Origin: Leifsonia sp. ALI-44-B
GTDB taxonomy: Bacteria; Actinomycetota; Actinomycetes; Actinomycetales; Microbacteriaceae
Assembly: GCF_001984125.1 (NCBI RefSeq)
Contig: NZ_MTQL01000007.1
Coordinates: 744,001 to 808,000 of the forward strand
Length of the DNA stretch: 64,000 bases
Reading direction: 5' to 3'
In this document: piece after piece, positions 40,032 through 48,267 of the stretch
How positions within the stretch are numbered: position 1 is the stretch's first letter
How the letters are laid out: every line of letters begins with the position of its first letter
Program-made: the position numbers and the translations under genes
Notes under the pieces: model-generated
Told to the model about the DNA's origin: nothing
The model's input: the letters and a program-made list of their open reading frames with translations, nothing else
The model's database searches: none

Positions 40032-41321
40032 CTAGTTGCGGCGGGAGGTGGGGGCCGGTTCGGTGACGACCGTGACCTTCTGATCGCCCGTGACGAAGAC
40101 CGAGCCGACCATGTCGAAGTCGACGTCGTCGTCGAGCTGCTTCACCGAGCCGTCGAAGAGTGACTGGACGGTGACCTCGATCTGCGCGGTGCCCGGCGTG
40201 GACGGGATGCTCCAGGCATCCTCACCCGCCTCGATCTCGATCTCGGGGTACTCGGTCATGGACCAGGCGGCATCGCCCTGCACGCGGTCGTCGATCGTGG
40301 TGCCGAAGGGGCAACCGGTCGGCAGAAGGACCGTCTGTTCGGCGCAGGCGTCGAGCTGGTCGTCCACAGCCTTCTGCACGGCGTCGACGAATGCGTCAGT
40401 GGGGGTCGTCGTGACCGTGGCCTCGTCGACGGCGGCCGGTTTTTCGACCAGGAGCTTGTCGGGGGAGGCGGTCAGCAGGTCGGACTCGTGGTCGAAGGTA
40501 TAGCGGCCCGGGGTGAAGACCTGCAGGTTGACGACGTTGTTGAAGGCCGGCTTCTCGCCCTTCGGGGCGACCTGACGCGTGTCGACGTCGAAGCCGTTGG
40601 CGCGGAACGACGTCGAATGCTCGACCGTGAGGTTGACGACCGAGAGCGGGCTCGTGTGAAAACGCCAGGCGGGGATGAGGGGGAACCGGGTTCCGGCCGA
40701 TTCGACGTCGAAGGTCGACTCGCCGAATACGCCGCCTGCGTTGTAGGAGTAGCGCACCTCGTGGCGGCCGTTGCCGCGATCCGTGTCGGAGACGAGCTCG
40801 ATGTCCGTGAGGGTGCCGAGGGCCGCGCGGCGGAGGAGCGCGTCGGAGGCATCGGCGGGCAGCTCGTCGGCGGCCAGCTGTTTCGCCGAGACCGCGACAC
40901 CCGGCACCGCGAGGGCGGCTGCGGCATCCCGCGCGGCGAGGTGGCCGAGGTAGGTGCGCACGAAACCGGCGGCCGAGTAGACGTCGCGGTTGAGGGCGCC
41001 GATCGTGGCGCCTACGGCTCCGAGGAGGAGCGCGGAGACGACGATGAGGGCGATGACGGTGCGGCGGCGGGAAGCCGGGGTGCGCGGTGCGGCGGCGGGC
41101 GCGGGCTGAGCGAGGCCGGGACCGCCGAACTGCGGTGCTGAGGGGGCGGACACAGGGGTGCCCGAGCCGGGCGCGGAGCCGTAGGGCGGCTGCGGGGGGC
41201 CCGCGGGGGGCATGGCCGGGCGGGGCGGGATGGGCGCGCCGGCGGCGTACGAGCCCGCTGGCGCACCCGGCGCCGGCGTCGGCGCGGCGGAGGCGGGGTC
41301 AGTCGGGCGGTCGTTGCTCAC
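40032..41321 (-). CDS. Proline-rich single-pass membrane protein with extracytoplasmic domain
   Basis: A 429-aa protein I cannot assign to a named family. About 85 Pro/Ala/Gly-rich cytoplasmic residues are followed by a basic stop (PASRRRTV) and one membrane helix near 90-110 (ALIVVSALLLGAVGATIGAL). An external domain of about 320 residues follows, starting YSAAGFVRTYLGHLAARDAAAAL. Two external cysteines near CAEQTVLLPTGC could form a disulfide. The start is GTG 41321, six bases after TATGAT on the minus strand. It is divergent from the helicase gene. Confidence 0.75.
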   Translation of the reverse strand: MSNDRPTDPASAAPTPAPGAPAGSYAAGAPIPPRPAMPPAGPPQPPYGSAPGSGTPVSAPSAPQFGGPGLAQPAPAAAPRTPASRRRTVIALIVVSALLLGAVGATIGALNRDVYSAAGFVRTYLGHLAARDAAAALAVPGVAVSAKQLAADELPADASDALLRRAALGTLTDIELVSDTDRGNGRHEVRYSYNAGGVFGESTFDVESAGTRFPLIPAWRFHTSPLSVVNLTVEHSTSFRANGFDVDTRQVAPKGEKPAFNNVVNLQVFTPGRYTFDHESDLLTASPDKLLVEKPAAVDEATVTTTPTDAFVDAVQKAVDDQLDACAEQTVLLPTGCPFGTTIDDRVQGDAAWSMTEYPEIEIEAGEDAWSIPSTPGTAQIEVTVQSLFDGSVKQLDDDVDFDMVGSVFVTGDQKVTVVTEPAPTSRRN

Positions 41322-41327
41322 CCGGCT

Positions 41328-41333
41328 ATCATA
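41328..41333 (-). promoter_or_regulatory. -10 element for leaderless membrane protein gene
   Basis: TATGAT on the minus strand ends six bases before GTG 41321. It is nearly the consensus -10 hexamer. Confidence 0.5.
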
Positions 41334-41366
41334 AAGGAGCCCGATCGCCGCACTACGAAGGCAGCC

Positions 41367-42653
41367 GTGAAGAACAAGATCACCCTCTCCGCCGAACAGC
41401 AGGCGGTTTTCGAGCGGATCGAGGGCACGCGCGAGAATCTGTTCATCACGGGCCGCGCCGGCACGGGTAAATCGACGCTCCTCAACCACCTGTCGTGGAA
41501 CACCGAGAAGCAGATCGTCATCTGCGCGCCGACCGGGGTGGCGGCCCTCAATGTGGGTGGCCAGACCATCCATTCGCTGTTTCGGCTGCCCATCGGTTTG
41601 ATCGCCGACCACGATCTCGACCAGCCCGACAACGTGCGCAAACTGCTGAACAGCATCGACACGCTCGTGATCGACGAGGTCTCGATGGTCAACGCCGACC
41701 TCATGGATGGCATCGACCGCAGCCTGCGCCAGGCCCGGCAGCGCCGCCTCGAACCCTTCGGGGGCGTGCAGGTGGTGCTCTTCGGCGACCCCTACCAGCT
41801 GGCGCCCGTGCCCGGCCGGGGCGACGAGCTCGAGTACATCAACGACAACTACCGCTCGTTCTGGTTCTTCGACGCGAAGGTGTGGCAGGAGACGCCGCTC
41901 AACGTGATCGAGCTGGGGCAGATCCACCGGCAATCCGACGACCACTTCAAGTACATGCTGAACGCCGTGCGGCACGGGCAGGTGACGGCCGAGATCGCCG
42001 GCGTGCTCAACAGCACGGGCGCGCGCACGCCCCCCGACGACGGCACCATCACGTTGGCGAGCCGCAACGACGCCGTCAACCGCATCAACCACGCCTCGCT
42101 CGCCAAGTTGCCGGGCCGCGCGCTGACCGCCAAAGCCGAGGTGTCGGGTGACTTCGGCAAGGGTGCCTACCCGGCCGACGAGGCGCTCGAGCTCAAGGTC
42201 GGTGCCCAGGTCATGTTCCTGCGCAACGACGCGGGCGGCGGGGGCGACGGGCAGCGCTGGGTGAACGGCACCATCGGGCAGGTCACCAAGATCGACGCCA
42301 ACGTCTGGGTGGATGTCGAGGGGCACGAGTTCGAGGTCGAACCTGTGGTCTGGGAGAAGTACCGCTACACCTACTCGGCCGCGACCAAGCAGCTGCGCAA
42401 GGAGATCGTGGCGGAGTTCACGCAGTTCCCGTTGCGGCTGGCGTGGGCTGTGACCATCCATAAATCGCAGGGCAAGACGTATGACAGCGCGATCGTCGAC
42501 CTCGGGGCGCGCGCGTTCAGCCCCGGGCAGACCTATGTGGCTCTGAGCCGCTTGACCGCGCTCGAGGGGTTGTACCTGACGCGGCCGCTGCGTCCATCCG
42601 ATGTGATCGTCGATAAGGACGTCGAGCGGTTCATGCGGGGCATCGAGCGCTAA
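41367..42653 (+). CDS. Pif1/RecD-like superfamily 1 helicase
   Basis: A 428-aa SF1B-type DNA helicase. Motifs in order: Walker A GRAGTGKST near residue 29-37, APTGVAALNVGG (Ia), VIDEVSMVNADLMD (II), FGDPYQLAPV (III), and the C-terminal VTIHKSQGKTYD and YVALSRLTALEGL (V and VI). It lacks nuclease and long accessory domains, so it is a compact stand-alone helicase, perhaps for fork barriers or recombination; the substrate is unknown. GTG 41358 is an in-frame alternative only if coding is extended; ATG 41367 fits the family. Confidence 0.88.
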   Translation: MKNKITLSAEQQAVFERIEGTRENLFITGRAGTGKSTLLNHLSWNTEKQIVICAPTGVAALNVGGQTIHSLFRLPIGLIADHDLDQPDNVRKLLNSIDTLVIDEVSMVNADLMDGIDRSLRQARQRRLEPFGGVQVVLFGDPYQLAPVPGRGDELEYINDNYRSFWFFDAKVWQETPLNVIELGQIHRQSDDHFKYMLNAVRHGQVTAEIAGVLNSTGARTPPDDGTITLASRNDAVNRINHASLAKLPGRALTAKAEVSGDFGKGAYPADEALELKVGAQVMFLRNDAGGGGDGQRWVNGTIGQVTKIDANVWVDVEGHEFEVEPVVWEKYRYTYSAATKQLRKEIVAEFTQFPLRLAWAVTIHKSQGKTYDSAIVDLGARAFSPGQTYVALSRLTALEGLYLTRPLRPSDVIVDKDVERFMRGIER

Positions 42654-42770
42654 GAGCGCGCACTCGGCGCCGTCTAGAGGTGGCCTTCGAGGCAAGCGCG
42701 TCCGGCAAGGCCGACACGCGCCACGGCCGTGAGCATGCGTCCTCTGCGGGAGTGGGCGCGGGGAGTGCAG

Positions 42771-43448
42771 CTAGGCGACGACGGCTTCGGTGGAGGTGCC
42801 CTCGCGGACGGCCTTCTGGTCGGCCAGGTCGACGAAGAGCTCGGTGTTGAAGCGGTAGGCGAGCATGACCTCGTCGATGACGCGGTCGCGCTCCACATCG
42901 TCCCACGGCACGGCGTCGAGCTGCGCGCGGTAGACGTCCTTGAACTCGCGGGGCTTGGCGATATCGCCGAAGAGGTAGAAGCCGACGCCGTTGGTGTCGA
43001 AGCCGAACTGGCGCTGCATGAGCGTGCGGATGATCTGCCCGCCCGACAGATCGCCGAGGTAGCGCGTGTAGTGGTGCGCGACGAAACCGCCGGCCCAGGT
43101 GGCGCCGACCTCGTTGATGCGCGCGACGTAGGCGCGGGTCGTGGCGAGCGGTTCGATGCGCTCGAGCCAGTCGTCGCCGATGAGGAAGCGCAGGTCTTCT
43201 TCGATGGCGGGCAAGCGCGTGAGCTTGGAGGAGATGAAGGGGGCGGCAACCGGGTCGTTCTTCATCTGTTCGGCCGAACGCTCGATGGCCTCGTAGATGA
43301 AGTAGTGCTGCGCCACGAGGGAGACGTAGTCGTCGCGCGTGCCCTTGCCGCTCATGAGGTCGCCCATGAAGTCGGCGCCCTCGCTGGAGGAGTGACCCGT
43401 GCGGGTGCGCTCGCGCAGGGCGGCGGAGAAGGGGATTACGGGTGTCAT
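42771..43448 (-). CDS. hmuO: Biliverdin-producing heme oxygenase
   Basis: A 225-aa HmuO-type heme oxygenase that opens heme to biliverdin, CO and iron. The proximal heme ligand is His-19 in RTRTGHSSSEG. The distal helix Gly-rich segment is YLGDLSGGQIIR. Length and motifs match the actinobacterial enzymes used to obtain iron from heme. ATG 43448 is chosen over GTG 43466. An iron-regulator-like box lies 26 bases upstream. No heme importer adjoins it. Confidence 0.93.
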   Translation of the reverse strand: MTPVIPFSAALRERTRTGHSSSEGADFMGDLMSGKGTRDDYVSLVAQHYFIYEAIERSAEQMKNDPVAAPFISSKLTRLPAIEEDLRFLIGDDWLERIEPLATTRAYVARINEVGATWAGGFVAHHYTRYLGDLSGGQIIRTLMQRQFGFDTNGVGFYLFGDIAKPREFKDVYRAQLDAVPWDDVERDRVIDEVMLAYRFNTELFVDLADQKAVREGTSTEAVVA

Positions 43449-43473
43449 GGCGGCTCCCAGAGACAAAGCGAAG

Positions 43474-43492
43474 TTAGGTAAGGCTTAGTTTA
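43474..43492. promoter_or_regulatory. Candidate DtxR/IdeR iron box upstream of hmuO
   Basis: TTAGGTAAGGCTTAGTTTA matches the 19-bp DtxR/IdeR consensus at 13 positions, with an intact left half TTAGGT-AGGCT. It lies just upstream of hmuO, where iron-dependent repression would be expected. Confidence 0.65.
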
Positions 43493-43536
43493 GTGGGAGG
43501 GGAAGTGCCGTTGTCCAGTGGTCGGGCGAAAACGAA

Positions 43537-43575
43537 GCGGGCGCCATCCTGACCCGAAGTCTGGATGACGCCCGC
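43537..43575 (-). terminator. Terminator for the minus-strand membrane-protein genes
   Basis: GCGGGCGCCATCC pairs with GGATGACGCCCGC (one mismatch, 13-base loop). On the minus strand it is followed by TTCGTTTTCG. Confidence 0.65.
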
Positions 43576-43610
43576 TGTGCCGGACACCGCGCGGCCGAAA
43601 CCGCGGATGC

Positions 43611-44186
43611 CTAGTGGTTGCTATGACCCCCATCGGTCACGTCGAATCCGTGCGAGCCGTGAGGCACGGCGTACTGACCAGCATTCGTGGAGGCCAGCGC
43701 CGGCGTGACCATGCCCGAGACGAGCAAAGCGCCGAACACCAGGCCGAGAACGTAGCGGCCAGCCTGGGGCTGACCCGCCGCCGCATCCGCCCACGTCGTC
43801 GACGACACGGATGCCGCAGCATCCGATTCGCGATCGAAACGTCGGCGGGCCACGGCGAGCGACCCCGACACATACAGATTCAACAGGGACCCGACTGCCA
43901 TCGGGAGGAGGGGAACGGTGGAAGCCAGGGATGAACTGCCCGCCACGATCGAAACCGTGAGGAGCAGCGCCCAGAGCGCGACCGGGATGAGTGAGGCCAC
44001 CATGACGGTGCGCGGCAACACAGTGTGCGCACGAGCCATGATCGACAGGCCCCACACGATCTCGGCCACACCGAAACCGATGAGGAAGATCGCCAGGGGG
44101 AGAGGGGAGCCCGCGCCGATGGCGAGGTGCACGAGACCAGCCCCCAAGCTGGCCAATGCCATCCAGATGCGCGTCGTGTGAGACAC
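43611..44186 (-). CDS. Four-helix membrane protein with His-rich C terminus, hypothetical
   Basis: A 191-aa membrane protein I do not recognise. Four helices span residues 1-115. A hydrophilic segment follows, then one more hydrophobic stretch (YVLGLVFGALLVSGMVTPALA) and a tail rich in His and Gly (VPHGSHGFDVTDGGHSNH). The final helix plus AxA-like site could place the tail outside. Start GTG 44186 has GAGAGGAG five bases upstream. It lies 51 bases after the DUF4383 gene on the same strand and is likely co-transcribed. Confidence 0.7.
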   Translation of the reverse strand: MSHTTRIWMALASLGAGLVHLAIGAGSPLPLAIFLIGFGVAEIVWGLSIMARAHTVLPRTVMVASLIPVALWALLLTVSIVAGSSSLASTVPLLPMAVGSLLNLYVSGSLAVARRRFDRESDAAASVSSTTWADAAAGQPQAGRYVLGLVFGALLVSGMVTPALASTNAGQYAVPHGSHGFDVTDGGHSNH

Positions 44187-44237
44187 GGTGACTCCTCTCT
44201 CCGTTATTCCTGGCCGAATCGTGATGGTGTGTATCGG

Positions 44238-44648
44238 TTAGACGGCAACCGAACGGGGCGTGGCCTTGTCGGCGGCGAGACCGACACCGAGCAGCACGAT
44301 GGCGCTGGCGAGGTGCAGGAAGTGGTCGGCCGTGTTCAGGGCGAGGATGTTGAGGCTGGTGCCGACGAGGAAGAACCCGACGATACCGAGCAGCAGGTAG
44401 ACGGCACCGATGGTGACGTTGACCGACTTGGCGGCGGCCGTGTTGGACAGACCGGCGATCAACAGGGCGGCACCGATGAGCAGGTGGGCGATGTTGTGCA
44501 GCGGGTTGACCTCGAAGATGCCGAGCAGCAGGCCACCCTCGGTGGCGATGAAGCCGACGCCACCGGCGACGACGAAGCCGAGCAGGCCGACGACGAGGTA
44601 GACGGCACCGAAGATGGTCGCCACGAGGCGGTTAGGTGATGTGCGCAT
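44238..44648 (-). CDS. DUF4383 membrane protein
   Basis: A 136-aa four-helix membrane protein with the DUF4383 layout: VNPLHNIAHLLIGAALL and NTADHFLHLASAIVLLGVG, each with paired His in a helix. The function is not known. The ribosome binding site GGAGGAAC lies just before ATG 44648. The gene leads a two-gene membrane operon ending at the hairpin near 43537. Confidence 0.85.
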   Translation of the reverse strand: MRTSPNRLVATIFGAVYLVVGLLGFVVAGGVGFIATEGGLLLGIFEVNPLHNIAHLLIGAALLIAGLSNTAAAKSVNVTIGAVYLLLGIVGFFLVGTSLNILALNTADHFLHLASAIVLLGVGLAADKATPRSVAV

Positions 44649-44829
44649 TTGAGTTCCTCCAAATAACTGAGTGCAACGGTTGTTTGCACATGCTATTCAT
44701 TCGGAGGACTCACAGAATAGGTTTGGTCCCAAAATACGGGGGGCCTGGCGTGCGCGCGGTAGCGTGTGGTAGGCCTCTGAGAAAAACCCGGTCACGGGAT
44801 GATTCGGGCACAATCGCCGCGCGCGCTGC

Positions 44830-45132
44830 TCAGTCGTGCGGGCGGGGCGCGACGCCGAGCTTCTCGCATGCACGGTCGTAGAGGACGACGATCTCTCGAC
44901 GGATTTCCGAGCGTTCCGTGATAGCGCCCGACCAGGGCACGCGCACGTCGGCCGTGGCCGTGCCCGACCGCACCTGCCAGAGGCCGCCGTCGCCGTCGAG
45001 ACCCGTCATGGTGGCGCCATCCGCTGCCTCTGTCGCGAAGGCACGTGCGATGAGCAGGTTGTCTTCGGGGTGGTCCTCGTTCATGTGCTTCAGGACGGCA
45101 TCGACGATCGCGGGCTCGAAGGAGAAGGTCAT
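44830..45132 (-). CDS. DUF2470 domain protein
   Basis: A 100-aa single-domain DUF2470 protein beginning MTFSFEPAIVDAVLKHMNEDHPEDNL. The HMNxDHxxD segment is the family hallmark, also found at the C terminus of HugZ-type heme-degrading and other FMN-binding split-barrel proteins. A link to heme or iron is therefore possible, and hmuO lies 1.4 kb away. ATG 45132 is supported by TAACAT seven bases upstream; the longer frame to 45414 is not supported. Confidence 0.85.
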   Translation of the reverse strand: MTFSFEPAIVDAVLKHMNEDHPEDNLLIARAFATEAADGATMTGLDGDGGLWQVRSGTATADVRVPWSGAITERSEIRREIVVLYDRACEKLGVAPRPHD

Positions 45133-45139
45133 GGGTGCG

Positions 45140-45145
45140 ATGTTA
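45140..45145 (-). promoter_or_regulatory. -10 element for leaderless DUF2470 gene
   Basis: TAACAT on the minus strand ends seven bases before ATG 45132. Confidence 0.45.
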
Positions 45146-45209
45146 GCCCGTGGCGGGATGTCGGGGGAGGGTGGCGGTTGTGCGGCGGCGGTGACGCGGC
45201 ATCCCTTCA

Positions 45210-45215
45210 TAGGGT
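45210..45215 (+). promoter_or_regulatory. -10 element for leaderless DinB-family gene
   Basis: TAGGGT ends six bases before ATG 45222. It lies within 65 bases of the opposing DUF2470 -10 element. Confidence 0.45.
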
Positions 45216-45221
45216 GTTCGC

Positions 45222-45740
45222 ATGACGATCGAGCCTGATACCAAGAATTGGACCTGGGTGCTGGAGCGGCGGTGCGACGAGTGCGGTTTCGACTCGTCGG
45301 CCACGCCCTATGACGACGTGCCCGGCCTCGTGCGCGAGAACGCCCAGGCCTGGCCCGCGGTGCTGCAGCGCGCCGATGTGGCCGAGCGGCCGGATGACGC
45401 CACGTGGTCGGCACTCGAGTATGCGGCGCACGTGCGGGATGTTTTTCGCCGGTTCGACACGCGGCTGGCGCTCATGCTCGAAGAGGACGCCCCCGAGTTC
45501 GAGGACTGGGATCAGGACCGCACGGCCGTGGAAGAGAACTACGCCGCTCAAGACCCGGCCGTGGTGGCGCGGGAATTGGTCGCGGCGGCCGAGCGCGCGG
45601 CGGCCGACTTCGAGCGCGTGCCCGCCGAACTGCGCGACCGCACGGGGCTGAGGAGCGACGGCTCGCGCTTCACGGTGGAGACGCTGGCGCGGTACTTCGT
45701 GCACGACCCGGTGCATCACCTGTGGGATGTGACGCGCTGA
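45222..45740 (+). CDS. DinB-like four-helix-bundle protein
   Basis: A 172-aa member of the DinB/YfiT-like superfamily. A metal-binding triad is suggested by His in LEYAAHVRDVF and His in FVHDPVHHLWDV. The N-terminal EPDTKNWTWVLERRCDECGFD is common in actinobacterial members. Related proteins include mycothiol- or bacillithiol-dependent enzymes, so a thiol-transferase role is possible but unproven. Confidence 0.82.
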   Translation: MTIEPDTKNWTWVLERRCDECGFDSSATPYDDVPGLVRENAQAWPAVLQRADVAERPDDATWSALEYAAHVRDVFRRFDTRLALMLEEDAPEFEDWDQDRTAVEENYAAQDPAVVARELVAAAERAAADFERVPAELRDRTGLRSDGSRFTVETLARYFVHDPVHHLWDVTR

Positions 45741-45780
45741 GAAGATCGCGCTGAAGATATTGCGCAGGCCGAGAAAGATG

Positions 45781-45851
45781 AGCGGATGACGGGAATCGAA
45801 CCCGCGCTATCAGCTTGGGAAGCTGAAGTTCTACCATTGAACTACATCCGC
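45781..45851 (-). tRNA. tRNA-Gly (anticodon CCC)
   Basis: A 71-base cloverleaf on the minus strand. The acceptor stem GCGGATG/CATCCGC has discriminator U and no encoded CCA. The anticodon stem TCAGC/GCTGA holds loop TTCCCAA, giving anticodon CCC for GGG codons. The T arm contains GGGTTCGATTCCC. Confidence 0.95.
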
Positions 45852-45947
45852 GAAGAGTCGGGCCGGGGCCCGGGTTGGCGCTCGCCACGGGGGTGAGCGC
45901 TTCCGACATCCTAGCAAGTGTGTCAGCGGGGGCGGCCCGGCCGTCGA

Positions 45948-45953
45948 TAAACT
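45948..45953 (+). promoter_or_regulatory. -10 element for leaderless dcd
   Basis: TAAACT ends six bases before GTG 45960. This favours that start over GTG 45954. Confidence 0.5.
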
Positions 45954-45959
45954 GTGCGC

Positions 45960-46565
45960 GTGCTGCTATCCGACAGGGACATCAAGACTCAACTGGCCTC
46001 CGGGCGCATCGGGCTCGCGCCCTCGGACGACGCGATGGTGCAGCCATCCAGCGTCGACGTGCGCCTCGACCGCTACTTCCGGCTCTTCGACAACCACAAG
46101 TACCCGTTTATCGACCCGGCCGAAGACCAGCCCGAGCTGACGCGCCTGATCGAGACGAAACCCGACGAGCCCTTCATCTTGCACCCCGGCGAGTTCGTGC
46201 TGGGCGCGACCTATGAACAGGTGACGCTGCCGGATGATGTGGCCGCCCGCCTCGAGGGCAAGAGCTCGCTCGGTCGGCTCGGTTTGCTGACGCACTCGAC
46301 CGCCGGCTTCATCGACCCCGGTTTCTCGGGCCACGTCACGCTCGAGTTGAGCAACGTGGCGACGCTGCCCATCAAACTGTGGCCGGGCATGAAGATCGGG
46401 CAGCTGTGCTTCTTCCAGCTGTCGTCGCCGACCGAGAAACCGTATGGTTCGGCCGAGTACAGCTCGCGCTATCAGGGGCAGCGCGGGCCCACGGCATCCC
46501 GCTCGTCGTTCAACTTCCACCGCACCGATGTCAGCGTGACCGACGCGGGAGCGCCGGGAGCCTAA
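45960..46565 (+). CDS. dcd: dCTP deaminase
   Basis: A 201-aa trimeric enzyme of the dCTP deaminase/dUTPase superfamily. It shows MLLSDRDIK at the start, PSSVDVRL, the core [21 protein letters not shown], and the C-terminal [11 protein letters not shown] that folds over the nucleotide. It converts dCTP to dUTP; some actinobacterial relatives are bifunctional and go directly to dUMP. GTG 45960 gives the canonical N terminus and fits the -10 spacing. Its 3' end overlaps idi by four bases, convergently. Confidence 0.95.
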   Translation: MLLSDRDIKTQLASGRIGLAPSDDAMVQPSSVDVRLDRYFRLFDNHKYPFIDPAEDQPELTRLIETKPDEPFILHPGEFVLGATYEQVTLPDDVAARLEGKSSLGRLGLLTHSTAGFIDPGFSGHVTLELSNVATLPIKLWPGMKIGQLCFFQLSSPTEKPYGSAEYSSRYQGQRGPTASRSSFNFHRTDVSVTDAGAPGA

Positions 46566-47110
46566 GCCGCGTGCAGGGCCGCCATGACGCCCGGCAGCTG
46601 CAGTGTGAGCCACGGGCTGAACGCGAAGGGCGTGGCCTCGACGGCCGACAGCAGCGTGTGCGGCTCGGCCCAGAAGTACTCGGCGACCTCGTCGGCGCTC
46701 GGCTGCAGCGCGCTCGCGTCGACGATCGCGCGATAGACGGGGCAGATCTCGTTCTCGACGACACCCGACGCGTCGACCGCGCGGTAGCGGAAATCGGGCA
46801 GCACGGCCTCGAGAGAAAGCAGGGCGCCGGCGGGGATGCCGAGCTCCTGTTCGGCGCGACGGTGCACGGCCTCGGTGAGGTCTTCGCCCGGGCCGGGGTG
46901 GCCGCAGAACGAGTTCGTCCAGACGCCCGGCCAGGTGAGCTTCGACAGCGCCCGACGGGTGACCAGGATGCGGCCAGCCTCGTCGAACACGTGGCACGAG
47001 AAGGCCAGGTGGAGGCGGGTATCGAGATCGTGCACGGTGGCCTTGTCGGCGACGCCGATCGGGGCGCCGTCCTCTGCGAGGAGCACCACTTGTTCGACGG
47101 ACGAAGTCAT
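46562..47110 (-). CDS. idi: Isopentenyl-diphosphate delta-isomerase, type I
   Basis: A 182-aa Nudix-fold isomerase that interconverts IPP and DMAPP. Catalytic Cys lies in [12 protein letters not shown] and Glu in VENEICPVY; the divalent-metal His/Glu residues are in [11 protein letters not shown] and RRAEQELG. It starts at ATG 47110 ([11 protein letters not shown]). It is divergent from crtE with only 86 bases between them. This supports a joint role in supplying prenyl units to the carotenoid pathway. Confidence 0.94.
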   Translation of the reverse strand: MTSSVEQVVLLAEDGAPIGVADKATVHDLDTRLHLAFSCHVFDEAGRILVTRRALSKLTWPGVWTNSFCGHPGPGEDLTEAVHRRAEQELGIPAGALLSLEAVLPDFRYRAVDASGVVENEICPVYRAIVDASALQPSADEVAEYFWAEPHTLLSAVEATPFAFSPWLTLQLPGVMAALHAA

Positions 47111-47183
47111 ACCCCTATTCTGCGCCACGGCACGGGGTGCTCCAAATGGTCAGCCAGCGTACTAATTTCTCAGAACCATGAAG

Positions 47184-47189
47184 TAGCCT
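47184..47189 (+). promoter_or_regulatory. -10 element of the carotenoid operon
   Basis: TAGCCT ends seven bases before ATG 47197, so crtE is probably leaderless. The idi-crtE gap is too short for much other control. Confidence 0.45.
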
Positions 47190-47196
47190 CAAATCT

Positions 47197-48267
47197 ATGG
47201 ACCATCCCGATCTGGTCGAGAGCTCCTCTCGCGGACTGCAGCACGCGGAAGAGGCGCTGGAACGCTACTTCGTGCTCGCGAAACGCCGCGCAGAACAGTG
47301 GGGCGACGGCTACCTCAAACTGTGGAACGTCATCGAGCAGAACACCTCGGGGGGTAAGCGCTTTCGACCCCGCATGGTGATGACCGCGTACGTGTCGCTG
47401 GGTGGGGACGACCTGCCCGCCGCGGGACAACTCGCGGCCGCCTACGAGATGCTGCACACGGCCCTCATCGTGCACGACGACGTGATCGACCGGGACTTCG
47501 TGCGCCGCGGCATCCCCAATGTCTCTGGCAGCTATCGCGACCAGGCGACGACGGCCGGTTTCGCCACCCCCGCCGCCGAACACCGCGGCATGTCGGTGGC
47601 CGTCATCGCGGGCGACCTCGCACTCTCGGGCGCCTATGGCCTCGTCGACCGCACGGGCGCGGATGATGTGACTCGCTTGCGTCTGCGCGAACTGCTCGAC
47701 GGCGCGGTGTCGGCCTCGGCCGCCGGCGAACTGGCCGACGTGGACTTCTCGCTGCGCCCCGAAGCCCCGACCGTCGACGAGGTCGTCGACATGGAACGGC
47801 TGAAGACCGCCGTCTACTCGTTCGAGGCACCCCTGCAATCGGGCGCCGTACTGGCCGGGGCGGACGACGCGACGGTCACGGCCCTCGGCGAGTTCGGCCG
47901 ACTCATCGGCATCGCCTACCAGATCGTCGACGATGTGCTCGGTGTGTTCGGCGACGAGCGCTCGACCGGCAAATCGACCATCGGCGATCTGCGCGAGGGC
48001 AAGCGCACCGTCCTGGTGTCCTACGCCTCGACCTGCAAAGAATGGATGCGCGTGCGCGAACTCTTCGGCTCGCCGGCGCTCGAGGAAGACGGTGCGGAGA
48101 AGATCCGCGCGGTGCTCGAGGAGTGCGGCGCGCGGACCTACACCGAGGCCCTGGCGCGCGACTATGCGAACCGGGCCTGGGAGGCCCTGACATCCCCGTC
48201 GATCCCCGCCGCGACGCGCGACGAGCTGCGACCCATCGTGGCCAACGTACTGGAGCGCGCGCGATGA
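47197..48267 (+). CDS. crtE: Geranylgeranyl diphosphate synthase
   Basis: A 356-aa trans-polyprenyl synthase that builds C20 diphosphate from C5 units. The first Asp-rich region is HDDVIDRD and the second is QIVDDVLGVFGDE; both bind magnesium-diphosphate. GGKRFRPRMV is the conserved IPP-binding segment. It is the first gene of the six-gene carotenoid operon, and its stop overlaps the crtB start (ATGA). Confidence 0.95.
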   Translation: MDHPDLVESSSRGLQHAEEALERYFVLAKRRAEQWGDGYLKLWNVIEQNTSGGKRFRPRMVMTAYVSLGGDDLPAAGQLAAAYEMLHTALIVHDDVIDRDFVRRGIPNVSGSYRDQATTAGFATPAAEHRGMSVAVIAGDLALSGAYGLVDRTGADDVTRLRLRELLDGAVSASAAGELADVDFSLRPEAPTVDEVVDMERLKTAVYSFEAPLQSGAVLAGADDATVTALGEFGRLIGIAYQIVDDVLGVFGDERSTGKSTIGDLREGKRTVLVSYASTCKEWMRVRELFGSPALEEDGAEKIRAVLEECGARTYTEALARDYANRAWEALTSPSIPAATRDELRPIVANVLERAR

